Shown here in pieces: positions 19,086 to 29,253 of a stretch of 64,000 nt of DNA (position 1 is its first letter; each line of letters opens with the position of its first letter). Below the pieces are notes generated by a model, which was not told where the DNA came from, ran no database searches, and worked only from the letters and a program-made list of their open reading frames with translations. The position numbers were made by a program, and so were the translations under genes. The stretch spans positions 5,001 through 69,000 of the forward strand of contig NW_005196094.1 of assembly GCF_000372725.1 (NCBI RefSeq), read 5' to 3'. Origin of the DNA: Emiliania huxleyi CCMP1516. Its lineage: Eukaryota; Haptophyta; Isochrysidales; Noelaerhabdaceae.

Positions 19086-19370
19086 TCTCGCTTTTCTGCT
19101 CCTGTTTCTGTCCGCGGCTCGCGTCCACCTTGTCGCCTCGAGACCCTGGCCATCACTACGCGCGCGACGCCGGTGCTACTCTCGCATTTCAACCATCAAC
19201 GGGACGAGGGTGCAGGGAGGGTGGTCCAGGGGGTGGTGGGTACCCTGTGAGAGGCCCTGTCTCGAGGTCCTCGGGAGAGGGGCTGCTGAGGTTGGAGTTA
19301 GAGGTCCGCGCGGCATCGTCTGTCTTCCACCCCCCCCCCCCCCCCCAAGGGAGCACCCCGGAGCAGCAGG

Positions 19371-19652
19371 ATGATGACGAACCGGGAGATTGAGCGAGGT
19401 ATCATCAAAAAGTTGGACGTCCTCCTTCGGTACCACATGCCCAGCCGCGCTGTCAAAGCTGTCCTCAAGGGTGGGTCGGTGGCGGCCGCCCTTGGTGGCC
19501 TCGCCGTCACGTTCGCCTCGCCAGCCACGGTCGTGCACGCCCAGGCCGAGAAGACGGCTGCCGGCACGGCTCCCGCGCAGGCGCAAGCCGCCGACGTCGC
19601 CGAAGACGTGGCGCACTTCATGGAACACTTTGGCCGCACGGCTTCGCCGTGA
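19371..19652 (+). CDS. Possible small membrane protein, unknown
   Basis: 93 codons with a charged N-terminus (MMTNREIERGIIKKLDVLLR), one Ala/Gly-rich hydrophobic segment (about 37-55) and an Ala-rich tail. Preceded by a run of C. No family recognised, and it lies in a repeat-rich tract. Confidence 0.3.
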   Translation: MMTNREIERGIIKKLDVLLRYHMPSRAVKAVLKGGSVAAALGGLAVTFASPATVVHAQAEKTAAGTAPAQAQAADVAEDVAHFMEHFGRTASP

Positions 19653-20563
19653 GGGGGGGGCTGCTGGCGCTGCGAGGACGTGTGATCGGCCCTCTCCACA
19701 GGTCGTCAGGCGCCGGCAGCTTTGGGCCATGGGTGGTGCGTGATTCTCGTGCTGCTGCCTGCAATGCGGTCATGGCTCGTCCCCGGTCGCGCTCATGCGC
19801 GGCTATCTGCGCGTGACCATCGCGCGAGGTTGGACGAAGCACCCACTCTAATCCATCGTGGCGTGATGTGATGCAAGCCAAGCCAAGGTGCCTCTGGTTC
19901 GTCACCCGTCTCACTCTGACCCGTCTCTGGAGAGTCTCGCACCCTACCAGCGGTCGGCGCGTCGGCCAGTGGTCGCAGCCAGTCGCCTGTTGCCCCTGTT
20001 TTGTTTTTGGCTTTTCTCGGTCGCGTTCCACCTGAGTAGAAGCCTCCATCGACGGAGAGAAGGACCGCGCCCGCCGCACACCGGGCGGCTGCGCGCGTCG
20101 TTCGCGGCGCGGGCCGCGCGGGCGCCCGCGTCACAGGGGCGGGGAACCCGCAATTGAGATGCTGAGGCAGGCATCTGAAATTGCCCAATACGATTTCCAT
20201 TCTAATCTCGATTGCCTCGAGCATCCCAAGATGCATGAAGCAATTCAGGATGCGCAACAGCGCACGGCGTCGGCCGGAGGCATGGCCGGAGGCCAGCTCA
20301 CGAGGCGGGGCCCGGCCGGCGCGGTCGGGGCGGGCGCAAAAACCGGTCTCAGACACATACAGCCGCGGCAGCGTACGAGTAACACGCGCACCCCGCGGGG
20401 ATGGGGGCCAACCGCACATGCGTCGTGCGTTTTGGTTCAAAAAGCATGTGCTGCTTAAATGCGGCTGCAGAGGGAGTACCGACTGCAACCTCGAGACGGT
20501 GCGGCGTGCCGAGGAACCCTGCCGCGCCACTATTGCTGTCGGGAGGAAGTATCTAGGGGCAGT
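19653..20563. other. Intergenic, no gene seen
   Basis: About 900 bp without a convincing frame or repeat. Probably holds the FKBP 3' UTR at its right end. Confidence 0.35.
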
Positions 20564-20985
20564 CTACTCGATTTTGAGCACCTCGAGCGTGAAGTCGAGC
20601 GTGCCGTTCGGCGGGATTCCCCACGCAGGGAAGCCAGCCGCGCCGTAGCCCTCGGCGCCCGGAATAATCACTTGGCGCTCCTCGCCCAGCTTCATGCCCA
20701 GGAGGCCCTGATCCCAGCCCTTGATCACCTGACGCGCGCGCCAAGGCTCAGCGTGGGCTCGACGGGAGAAGTCGCGAGGTAGGCGGGCGCTGCCTGCCCC
20801 ACGCCGGCCCGGTAGGTGAACGGGTTCTGGCCAGGATCCTTGGTGGACCAGAATTTCTTGCCCGACTCCTTGACGACGCCGGTCGCGTGCACTGTCACCG
20901 TTGCACCCTTGGCCACCTCAGCGCCGCTCCCCTCCTTGAGGATGTTGAAGACGGTGCCGTTGCAGCCCGGCGCGGGAGTGCCCAT
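20564..20985 (-). CDS. FKBP-type peptidyl-prolyl cis-trans isomerase
   Basis: Exons 20985-20794 and 20728-20564 joined over a 65 bp GC-AG intron (CAG|GCAGCG to TCAG|GTGATC), giving 118 residues. The FKBP fold is complete: VTVHATGVV, KFWSTKDPGQNPFTYRAGVG, then VIKGWDQGLLGMKLGEER, IPGAEGYGAAGFPAWGIPP and LDFTLEVLKI. The active-site Trp and the Tyr/Phe of the FK506 pocket are present. It catalyses prolyl isomerisation. The sequence in frame upstream of the first Met (VSPHDSI) follows a CAG acceptor, so a further 5' exon with a targeting signal is possible. Confidence 0.92.
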
Positions 20986-21465
20986 GATGCTGTCGTGCGG
21001 GCTGACCTGCAGGTAAGGGCGGCGTGAAATGGAAGGGCAGTGTGCACGGTGGCAGCGGCGGCTGTGATAGAGCGCTGCGGCGGCGTCGGACGTACGGGCA
21101 ACGGCGTCGTGTCAGGGAGCGTGCTCGTCGCGGCGCCTTGCCTCGAAAAAAAGAATTTAGCCGTCCCGACACCCTGCAATAAAAAATCCCTCAGGCCCCG
21201 TACGACCAATTGAATGATGGTGCGCTCGCTCGCCCCGCCCGTGCCCGCGGCGGCCCGCGCGCGCGCGCGCGCGCGGTAGTAGGAGTAGGCTGCGGGTCGT
21301 ATCACGCCGGTGGTTCACCACCGGTTGCTGATCCTCGGGAGCACCGATCGACTGACAGCGCGCGCGCACGCCAGATCCAGAGCAAGGCCAGCCTGCCAGC
21401 GCGGCTAGACGAGGTGCTGCCCGCTGAGGCCCGAGCACGCGAGGAAGCGCGAGACGGGGCGGCGT
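20986..21465. other. Upstream region of FKBP and of the SQ-repeat gene
   Basis: Contains a (CG)n run near 21256-21276 and CACCGGTGGTTCACCACCGG near 21307, an imperfect inverted repeat. May include a 5' FKBP exon on the minus strand. Confidence 0.35.
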
Positions 21466-22866
21466 GTGTGTGGGTCGCGTGTGGGCCGCCCGGCGAGCAA
21501 AACGACTGGCGCCGCGCGCGTCGCGTGCGTCATGCAGCAAGGAGGGCGGAGCTCGCAGGATTTCCTGATCGAGGAGCCTGACTCGCAGGAGGGCCTCTCG
21601 AGCATGGTCGTGGACGGGGTGGAGGAGGCAAGCTCGCAGGACACCCTGTCTGAGCAGCCCGACTCGCAAGGCAGCTTCTCGAGTATGGACCTGGACGAGG
21701 AGGGCGAGGCGGAGAGCGGCCCTGCGCCTGACGAGGCGGGCGAGACGAAGGAGGGCGACGGACAAAGTCGCGGCGCAGGGGGTCCGGAAAGCGGCGGGGC
21801 TGGAGGGGGCGGCCCCTCCCCGAACCTCGCCCTCGGGCGTGTCAGAGTCGTCGGCCAGGGAGGCCGGACTCCCGCAGGGCACCTTCGGGTGGATCTCAGT
21901 AGAGCCGGCAGGCACCCCGAGCTCGCGACGCCCTTCACGACTGGAAGGGCCAGGGAGCGCACGTGCTTTGATCGCAGGGGGCACCATGGAGGGTGCACCT
22001 GCGCCACGGAGGCACTCCGGGCGGCGTATGCAATGTGGGGGGAGGGCCGGGGAGATGCTGCCTCGGCGCGCGCTGCCGCGACGCGGCACGGAGTCGACCG
22101 GGCCACGCCGGCGAGGGAGATGCGCTCCAGCGAGGGTCGCGTCCTTGAAACCGCCGACGCGTTCCTGGACGACAAGGCCGATCGACTCTGGAGGACACGG
22201 TCGGCGGCGCTTCGCGAATTGGCACAGAAGGTTCGAGACGGCACGGATCTTGTGCTCCTATGCGCGGGTAGGATTGAGTCCTGTCACGGCGATCTGCTGA
22301 GGAAGGGGATCCTAGCCGACGCGGCGCAGCTCGAGGCCACCAGCAAGAAGAAGCCGCGCTCCGACAAGGGCAAGCCGAGGGGTCCTCGGGGGCCTAGGGC
22401 CGACTCGGTGGAGACGGCGGCCCGCATGGGGGTGCTGTCGACCTTCTACCTCCGGCACGCTTATGGACGGGACAGCCCGGGGCTGCATGAGGAGGACGGG
22501 GTGCTCTCCGCGAATGGGGGGGTTCTGTGTGCGGGGTGCGGGGAGGAGGCGCCCGGGCTCGGGGCGCGGGACGGGGAGGGGGGAGGCGGCGGTGGGGGCG
22601 GCGGGGGGCGGGAAGGAGGGGGCGCCGCGGGGGAGCGGGGGAGGAAGAGGGGGAGGGATCCGACTGAGGAGGAGGCGGTGGGGGTGGAGGGTGGGGAGGA
22701 GGGGGGCGTGTTTGGGGAGATGGGGGATCGGGAGGGGCGGGTGGAGGAGGGTGGCTCCTCCGGGGGAGCGGGGGGGAGGGGGGTGAAGAGGCGAACTCCG
22801 AGGCGGAGGGAGCAACCGGCGCGCAGCCAGAGGGAGTCCGGGCGGGTACGGGGGGAGGCTGTCTGA
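21466..22866 (+). CDS. SQ-repeat acidic protein with Gly-rich tail, unknown
   Basis: 466-codon frame; the ATG at 21532 (MQQGGRSSQDFLIEE) is the likelier start. The N-terminus holds an imperfect duplication of about 26 residues: SSQDFLIEEPDSQEGLSSM then SSQDTLSEQPDSQGSFSSM, rich in SQ dipeptides. A central region has Cys/His (TCFDRRGHHGGCTC) and a helical block (KADRLWRTRSAALRELAQKV). The last ~110 codons are GGGGAGG-type low complexity and may not be coding. No domain recognised. SQ clusters are typical ATM/ATR substrates, but that is only a resemblance. Confidence 0.4.
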   Translation: MCGSRVGRPASKTTGAARVACVMQQGGRSSQDFLIEEPDSQEGLSSMVVDGVEEASSQDTLSEQPDSQGSFSSMDLDEEGEAESGPAPDEAGETKEGDGQSRGAGGPESGGAGGGGPSPNLALGRVRVVGQGGRTPAGHLRVDLSRAGRHPELATPFTTGRARERTCFDRRGHHGGCTCATEALRAAYAMWGEGRGDAASARAAATRHGVDRATPAREMRSSEGRVLETADAFLDDKADRLWRTRSAALRELAQKVRDGTDLVLLCAGRIESCHGDLLRKGILADAAQLEATSKKKPRSDKGKPRGPRGPRADSVETAARMGVLSTFYLRHAYGRDSPGLHEEDGVLSANGGVLCAGCGEEAPGLGARDGEGGGGGGGGGGREGGGAAGERGRKRGRDPTEEEAVGVEGGEEGGVFGEMGDREGRVEEGGSSGGAGGRGVKRRTPRRREQPARSQRESGRVRGEAV

Positions 22867-23208
22867 AGTGATCCGGGTGGCCTGGGCGGACTTCGGTCTC
22901 TGTGTGTATAATACGTCTACGTGTTGCTGTGAGTCTTTGTGTGTGTAATACGTCTACAAGTTGCTATGACTGCAGTCTTCGCCCATCTGAGCCCCCCCCC
23001 CCCCTCCTTTGCGCCCCCCGCCTCGAGCGCCCTACCCCCCCCCCCCCTCCCTTCCTCCCTGCCCCGCCCCCGCCGGTTTCCTCTTCTCCCCTTCCGGCCC
23101 AGCTCCACTCATCCCTCTCTCGCCTTCTCCTGCAGGTGCAGGGGAGATACGAAACGAAAATTGATGGGCGCTTGCCCATCCCGGAGTGGTTCGACCCCAC
23201 ATAAATCC
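22867..23208. other. Low-complexity spacer with C runs
   Basis: Contains an imperfect duplication (TCTGTGTGTATAATACGTCTAC near 22899 and GTGTGTAATACGTCTAC near 22938), then runs of C at 22990 and 23035. No gene seen. Confidence 0.4.
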
Positions 23209-23490
23209 GAGACGGTGACGGGATGCTGTCGTACGGTGGTCTCAGGCCCAGTGAGGTAGTGCATCTGACTATCCCGGATCCTGCTGAACAAGCTCCTCTT
23301 GTAGCTCGATCGGTCACACCGCCATCGCCGTCGGGGAGAGGGGGGACGACACTGCTTCGGCAGCGTGCACCTCGATCCTGTACCATGTTTGTTATGACCC
23401 CCCCCAATGAACACACCAGTGAGGGTGGGCGAGACGATCGAGGGGTCCCGTACCATGCGGAACCGACCCTATCCAGTGCTCAAGTGCTCA
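23209..23490 (+). repeat. Dispersed repeat family B, copy 1
   Basis: Runs from GAGACGGTGACGGG through GTCTCAGGCCCAGTGAGG, GGATCCTGCTGAACAAG, TGTAGCTCGATCGGTCACAC, CACCTCGATCCTGTACC and AATGAACACACCAG to AAGTGCTCAAGTGCTC. The same blocks occur inverted at 62683-62985. The stretch AGTGAGGTAGTGCATCTGACT resembles a tRNA D-arm/anticodon region, so a tRNA-derived SINE is possible. Confidence 0.7.
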
Positions 23491-23529
23491 AGGAGGGCGG
23501 AGCTGCGCCGAAAGGCGAAAGAAGCCGCG

Positions 23530-23825
23530 AGAACAAGGGACCGGCAGGCGGCGGCGGCGTCGCAGAACGAGGCAGAGGAGAGCGACGCCGACAGAGGAAG
23601 AAGCGACAAGGGAGAGAACGTAGAACGACGAGAAGGGGGCGACCGCGAGGTGGCACGAAGGTTGCAGCGAGAATCGGAGAGGGACTGCGAAGAGAGATAG
23701 GAAGAGGCGGACGCCCAAGGGTGGGCGACGGCTAGCGCACCACACCCCTCTCCTTAAAATCCCTGTGTGGTTGCATGCTTGCATCCCTCCCTTGGGTTTC
23801 TGTATCTTTCTTTCTTTCTTTGCAA
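23530..23825 (+). repeat. Dispersed repeat family C, copy 2
   Basis: Matches copy 1 at 18545-18800 along its length (GGTTGCAGCGAGAATCGG, GAGAGATAGGAAGAGGCGG, GCTAGCGCACCACACCCC, TTAAAATCCCTGTGTGG) and ends in the same (CTTT)n tail. It directly follows the family B copy; at 62.7-63.1 kb B and C are also neighbours, in inverted order. Confidence 0.75.
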
Positions 23826-24457
23826 CCCTCTTTCCCTGAAGTGTCGGCCGGGTGTAAGTCTCTTGTTTTAAGAACAAGGGAGCGGACGGGGTGGAACCCC
23901 ATTGGTTGTTGAGGTACAGTGGGTTGCGGGCATCAAGAAAACAGGATTGCGCGGCACGCCGCCGTTTCTAAGCCTTTCCACAGCCCTCATCCACCCCACG
24001 CCGTGGTTTCTTAGCTCCCACGGCCGGGGCACTCAAGCCAGAGCGCCGGCGCCCGAAGGATTTTTAGGTACGAGGTAAGCTAGCTACGGTCCGCGAGGGC
24101 GATGCCAGAGTCTGCCGCCGAGCGAGTCGGCTCTCTGTCTGGATGACGGGAAGACGCACACACGCCTCCATTCACTCCATCCACTCAGTCTCAGAACACC
24201 GCAGACTTGGAAAGTGACAAGTGCGCGCGCCGCAGGCGAAGAGAAATTTTGAGTGAGCTGGGCCTCCCGTTCACACTCGTGTCTGGCCTTTTCTCGGGGC
24301 CGCGCCTGCGGCGCGCCGTGGTTTCTTAGATTTTTGCGGAAATCGCTTGGTAGGGTTTCTTAATGGTACGTTTTCTTAATGCCCGCAACCCACTGTAACC
24401 AAATGAAACGAAAATAAAGCGAAGCGCCCGCCGCGCCGCGCCGCAGCAATCTACCGC
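23826..24457. other. Intergenic, promoter side of coiled-coil gene
   Basis: Has a long-range inverted pair: GTTGTTGAGGTACAGTGGGTTGCGGGCAT near 23905 is answered by ATGCCCGCAACCCACTGTAACC near 24377. GCGCCGTGGTTTCTTAG and CCACGCCGTGGTTTCTTAG also recur. It could be a further TIR element of about 480 bp (23920-24399). No coding region seen. Confidence 0.45.
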
Positions 24458-26175
24458 GTGCGGACTGCCACAAGCACAAGCATGCGAGGCCGCACCGCGC
24501 CGCCGCGAGACGGTTTCCGCCCTGCCGCCGGTGGGCGGGGGCGGCGCCGGACCGTGGACAGCAGCAGCAGCTCCGGCAGCTCGTCCTCCGAGGAGGCCGA
24601 GTCTCTGGCGGCGGCAAAGCTGGAAGGGCGGCGGCCGGGCTCCGCGAGGGCAGCGGTGGTGCGTGCCGCCGAGGAGCGCGGCGCGGCCGAGGCGGAGGGG
24701 CGCGCGGCGGCCGCGGCGCAGATGGCGGTCGAGCACGCGGTGCGAGAGGCGCACGAGGCTTGCCGCCGCGAGCACGAGCGGAGCATGGCTGCCATGAGCC
24801 AGAAGCACGCCGCGGCGCTCGAGCGGATGCGCGCCGAGTTGCAGGCCCTCGAGGAGCGCGCCGAGGAGACGGGCGCCGCCCTCGGCGCGGCGACGAAGCG
24901 CGCCGCCTCGCTCGACGAGCGGAGGGCGCAGGCCGACGGCGATGCGGCCGCGCTCCACGGCCGGCTCTGCGCCGCAGAGGAGGAGCGAGACGCCGCCGTC
25001 GGCGCGCTCTCCGCCTCCCGCGCGGAGGCCGAGGGAGCCGCCGCCGCGCTCGCCGCCGCCGAATCGCGCTCCGCCGAGATGCGGCGCGAGCTCTGCGAGC
25101 TGCGGGCGCGGCGCGACTCTGCCGAGGCGGAGCGAGACGAGCTCGAGTGCGCCGTGCTGCGTGCGCGCGACATCTGCGAGGCCAAGGAGGCGGAGGCGGC
25201 GGAGGCGCGCGCGCGCGGCGAGGCGGCGGCGGCGGCGGCGGCGGTGGAGACCGAGGCGCGGCTCGGCGCCGTCCACGCGGCGCAGCTGCGAGCGGCGGCG
25301 GCCGAGGCGGCGGCCGAGGCGGAGGCGCGTGCGAGCGACGAGTACGGGAGGGCGATTGGAGAGGCGAGCCGCGAGCGCGTGGCGCTGCGTGCGCGTACGG
25401 CGGAGGCGGAGGAGCAAGCCGCGGCGGCGGAGAGGCGCGCCTCCGCGGCAGAGTGGCGACTGGAGGAGCGCATGCGCTCCGCAGAGGCGGAGGCGGCCGA
25501 AGCGGCGGCGGCGGCCGACCGAGCGGCGGCGGTGCGGCAGCGCGAGGCGGTGGTGGCGGCGCTCGAGGTTGCGAGCCGCGCGCAGCAGAGAGCGGTCGAG
25601 GCGGCCGAGTTGCGCGCCGCCGAGGAGGCGCTTGGGCTGCCCCTGTCTGGCTGCCCCTGTCTGGCTGCCCCTCGTACGGGCATTCCTCTCGGGCCGTTCC
25701 TCTCGCGGACGCCTCCTCTCTCAGGCTCTCCTGCGGCTCCTCCCTGCTCACCCGCCTCCCTTCCCCGCCCCAGGCACGGGCGGCACTCGGCACGGCCCTC
25801 GCGGCCGCCGAGGAGGCGGCTGCGCAGCGCCAGGCGGCGGCAGTGAGTGCGGCGCTCGAGGCGGCGGCGGCGCAGGCGGCGGCGGCGCAGGCACGCGCCG
25901 TCGAGGCGGCGCTTGAGGCGGCGGCAGCGGCTCGGCGGGCGGAGGGAGAGCGCGTGTCGGCGGCGGGCAGGGCGGCGGCCCAGGCGGCGGCGGAGCTGCC
26001 CGAGGAGCGGGAGGCGCTCGCCGCAGAGTTGGCTCACATGCAGATCGCGATCCGAAACGCGGTGCGGAGAGAGCCGGCTGGCGAGGGGGCAGCCCCGCCG
26101 TCCCGCGCGGCCGCCGTGCACGCCGAGGCGATCAAGTTCGCGCGTACGGGGCGGAAGAGCACCAGCGTAGGGTAG
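24458..26175 (+). CDS. Long coiled-coil protein
   Basis: Two exons, 24458-25627 and 25774-26175, joined in phase 0 over a 146 bp GC-AG intron (GAGGAG|GCGCTT to CCCCAG|GCACGG), giving 523 residues. After a Ser/Glu-rich head (VDSSSSSGSSSSEEAESLA) nearly everything is Ala/Glu/Arg heptad helix, e.g. RAELQALEERAEETGAAL and SRSAEMRRELCELRARRD. A less repetitive end (LPEEREALAAELAHMQIAIR) precedes the stop. The intron contains two copies of CTGTCTGGCTGCCC. No family assignment is safe; long coiled coils of this kind are often cytoskeletal or centrosomal. Confidence 0.6.
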
Positions 26176-26807
26176 TTGTCGACCCCGACCGGACTGCCGT
26201 CGCTCGTGCGGGTTCGTCGTGTGCAGCATGCACATGCTCATGGTGTGCAGGGGTCCTCGCGACGCACAGCGGTCGTGTACTGCTATGGAAGCTATGCTGG
26301 TCGTGCGTAGATTAAGCGTCCTCTCCTGGGGGCTACGATGCGTTTGAATGTGTAATCATGTCACATGTGACGATGTGTGGCGTCTCGTAAAAAGAGCACC
26401 GGGGCCGGCGCAGCTCCTGGCGTCTGCACGGCCCTGCCGACGTCGCGCCCGTTCCTCGAGTCCTCCAACTTCTTCGAAACACTGGACCTCGACAACGATC
26501 TCTCATACTACTCCATCGGGACCACCCTATCGCGCTAAAGTGTAAAGACCTATATAAGAGGGCGGTTCAGGATGCGCACTTCACCTCTCCGCGGAGAAAT
26601 GCAAATTAAATTCTTCAGTTCGTTAGTCGTTATCAAACTCTCTCCACCCCAACGCGCACGACGGGCGCGGGCGCCGGGAGCGGCAGGGGGAGCGGGGTAC
26701 TAAGTGACAAGTGTGTCTGGTGGGTGTGAGCTGTGAGTGTGTGGTCTGTGGAGATGTGCTGACTGCTGTGTGCGCGTCGGCGTGGCCGTGGGCTGTGTGG
26801 CCGGCGG
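26176..26807. other. Intergenic between convergent genes
   Basis: About 630 bp, less GC-rich, with TG-rich stretches (26706-26770). It holds the 3' ends of the coiled-coil gene and the aminotransferase. No gene or repeat recognised. Confidence 0.4.
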
Positions 26808-28450
26808 CTAGTCGCTCCTCGCCCCCTCTGCATCGCGGAGCAGCGCCGCGAGCCGCCGGAGCGCCTCGTCGATCTGCTCGGGCGACGCCGTCGAGTAGGC
26901 CGCTCGCACGTACGGCGACGCAGAGCCGCACGGCATGAAGGACTGCCCCGGCACCAGCAGCACCTTGGCGTCGCGCGCCTTTGCCGAGATGAGAGCGTGC
27001 GAGTCGTCGACGCCCCGCAGCCGCATCCAGCAGAACATGCCCGCCGTCGGGACGGACCAGTCTGCGAGCCCGGCCAGGTGGCGCTCCGCCGCGTCGATGA
27101 AGACGTCGCGCCGCTCCTTGTAAAAGTCGGCCACGCCGTCCATGTGCGAGGCGAAGCCGGCGGACGCGTCGCCGCCGTGCCGCTCTGCCCACACGTCGAA
27201 GAGCGCTGCGACGAGCGCCTGCGCCACGCCGCACGTGTGCAGGTTGCTCGCCTGCGTGTGCAGCTCGAGCCGCTCGATCAGCGCCGCCGGGCCTGTCGCC
27301 CAGCCAACACGGGTCAGGGTTAGGGTTAGGGTTAGGGTTAGGGTTAGGGTTAGCGCCGGGCCTGTCGCCCAGCCGAGACGGGCTGTGAATAGTATAGCTG
27401 TGAATAGGTGTAGCTGTGAATAGTATAGCCTGTCGCCCAGCCGACCCGGGCGCCCGAAGCGAGCAGCTTGGACGTCGAGTCGAAGCGCAGCACGCGCCCG
27501 TCGACGTCCATCGAGAGGAGCGACGGCGTGCGCGCGGCGCCAAACTGCAGCCTGTTCACAAGCAGACGCCGTGCACACCACCGCTGCGCCTCCAGAGCAC
27601 CATCCACGCCAGAGTTGCGCGCCAGTAGTACGGGTCGTCCTCCAGAATGATCAGGCCGTACCGCCGCGCGACCGCGTACAAGTCGCGCTTCCGCTCCGCG
27701 TCGAGCGACGCCCCCGTCGGGTTGCTCCTGCGGAATTGCGCGGACGCGTGACGAACGGGCCCTGGCCGCGTGGCCCAAAAAAGAAGGGGCCGCGAGCCCG
27801 GTCGGAATCGTGTAGAGCACGCGAGGCCGGCGAGCCCCTTCGCTGGCCTCGTCCCACCCGGCCAGCACGGCCTCGAGCGCCGCCGGCTGCAGCCCGGCGC
27901 CGTCGCACGGCACGCCGACGAGCCGGCAGCCGAGCGGCTGCAGGTAGGCGAGCGAGCCCGAGTACGTGGGCGACTCGACGAGGAGCGCGTCGCCCTCGAC
28001 CAGGAGGGCGTCGAACGCCTTGGAGAGCGCGTCGGCGCTCCCCGTCGTGACGCAGAGCTGTCGGTCCTCACTCGCGCGGCCGTGCTCATCGTCCTGCAGC
28101 CGCTCGAGGTGCGCCACGAGCGCGGGCAGGCCCTGCGTCGGGCTGTACTGGAGCGCCGCCTCGAGAGAGGCTCCGCTCAGCTCCACCGACGTCCCATCCG
28201 TGAGCTCGGCGGTCAGCTTTGCGAAGGGAAACGTGGACGGGTTGGGCATCCCGCCACCAAGCGAGATCATGCCGGGCATCGCCACGAGCGGCTGCAGCGC
28301 GCGAATCGCAGAAGGCCTGCGGGACCGACTGCGGCGAGTGAGGTAGGAGGCGTAGTCGATGGCACCGCCGACCTCAGCGGCCGCCGCCGTCGAGATCGCG
28401 GCCGAGCGCGGCAGCCGTGGGCGCACGGCGACGCCCAAGCGCGTGAGCAT
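26808..28450 (-). CDS. PLP-dependent class I/II aminotransferase (kynurenine/2-aminoadipate type)
   Basis: Four exons (28450-27798, 27727-27623, 27551-27430, 27292-26808) join in frame to 454 residues; all three introns begin with GC. Conserved: ISLGGGMPNPSTFPF, the AALQYSPTQGLPALVAHLER block, VTTGSADALSKAFDALL, RVLYTIPTG joined to SNPTGASL, IILEDDPYYW joined to LQFG, and the PLP lysine in FDSTSKLLASGARVGW, followed by GMFCWMRL and the C-terminal Arg region near SPYVRAAYS. This is the AADAT/LysN group, which transfers amino groups from aromatic or aminoadipate-type substrates to 2-oxoglutarate. A basic, Ala-rich start suggests organelle targeting. The frame extends upstream to 28540 through repeat sequence, so the inner Met is preferred. 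Confidence 0.9.
27293..27429. repeat. Intron 3 of the aminotransferase: telomere repeat plus duplicated exon edge
   Basis: Three copies of GCCTGTCGCCCAGCC lie at about 27291, 27360 and 27428. The outer two are exon edges and the middle one is inside the intron. Between the first two is an interstitial telomere array, about six TTAGGG units at 27315-27353. Between the second and third are short TGTGAATAG repeats (CTGTGAATAGTATAGC twice). Each edge carries CAG|GC, so both the donor and the acceptor derive from the same duplicated exonic sequence. Confidence 0.9.
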
Positions 28451-29253
28451 ACCGTGTACTTGCTTCGGCAGAAGTGAAGAAAAACCAGCCGTGCTGGGAA
28501 TAGGACCGCCGCAAGCGGCGTGGAAGGAGCGGTTGAGCACTAACTCCGAGAGTAGAGGGGGCGTTCTGCAGTTTAAGGGGAAACCCGGTACGCGGGGCTA
28601 ACCCTCGGACCCGTGTTTATTTTACGGCCCTTTCTTTCCCTGCGAACGCACACCCCCCAGGGCTTGCCGCGCCATCCTCTGCATGTGCTCATCGTTCCCA
28701 TCGGCCCGTCGTTGTGCGACGCGTCACGGCGCCGAGCCTGCCCTTCTCTTGCCCTCGCGCTTCTCGCCTCTCGGCGCAACGTCGCTCGCGTTGTATCCTG
28801 CGCGCTCCAGCTAGGGGAGATATCGCGGGAATTCTCTTTGCAGGTGTTCCTGTGTTAGTGCCAGTGCGCGCCAGTCCCGTGCCCAGTGTCGTGCGAGGGA
28901 GTTTTGTTGTAAAATTCTCTTGCACGGCCCGTTTCTAGGCAGATTGTGAATGAGCTTGCCTGCGGCCGAGGGCGATCGAGTGCACGGAGCTTCGCCGTCC
29001 TCGCAGGAGTCGCTTAGGCGCGGCTCCCGTGGTGTACCTGTGTTAGTGCCAGTCCAGTGCGCGGCCGGTCCCGTGCCGAGTTAGTCTGCTGCCGGGCGTT
29101 TTTGTGCCCCACAAGTAATTCTCTTTGCGTGTACCTGTGTCCAGTGCGCGCCAGTCCCGTGCCCAGTATCTGAGAGGACAGCGGTAAATTCTCTCTGCAT
29201 GGCGGCTCGAAAGTAAAGGGCGCGGCCGACACAGCTCGACTTTCGCGTGCACA
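28451..29253. repeat. Intergenic repeat cluster, family D tandem copies
   Basis: 28496-28541 (GGACCGCCGCAAGCGGCGTGG) repeats a block seen at 13814. 28850-29215 holds three successive units of family D: GTGTTAGTGCCAGTGCGCGC with CAGTCCCGTGCCCAGT, each closed by AATTCTCTTTGC or a close variant, spaced irregularly (about 28850, 29033, 29130). It probably also contains the promoter of the PH-domain gene. Confidence 0.65.

Noticed and set aside
23180-23200. GGTTCGACCCC as a tRNA T-arm
   Set aside because: No acceptor stem, D arm or anticodon arm around it; belongs to the edge of repeat B at most.
24451-26241. 596-codon minus-strand frame opposite the coiled-coil gene
   Set aside because: Ala/Ser/Arg shadow of heptad repeats; plus strand has heptads and a good intron.
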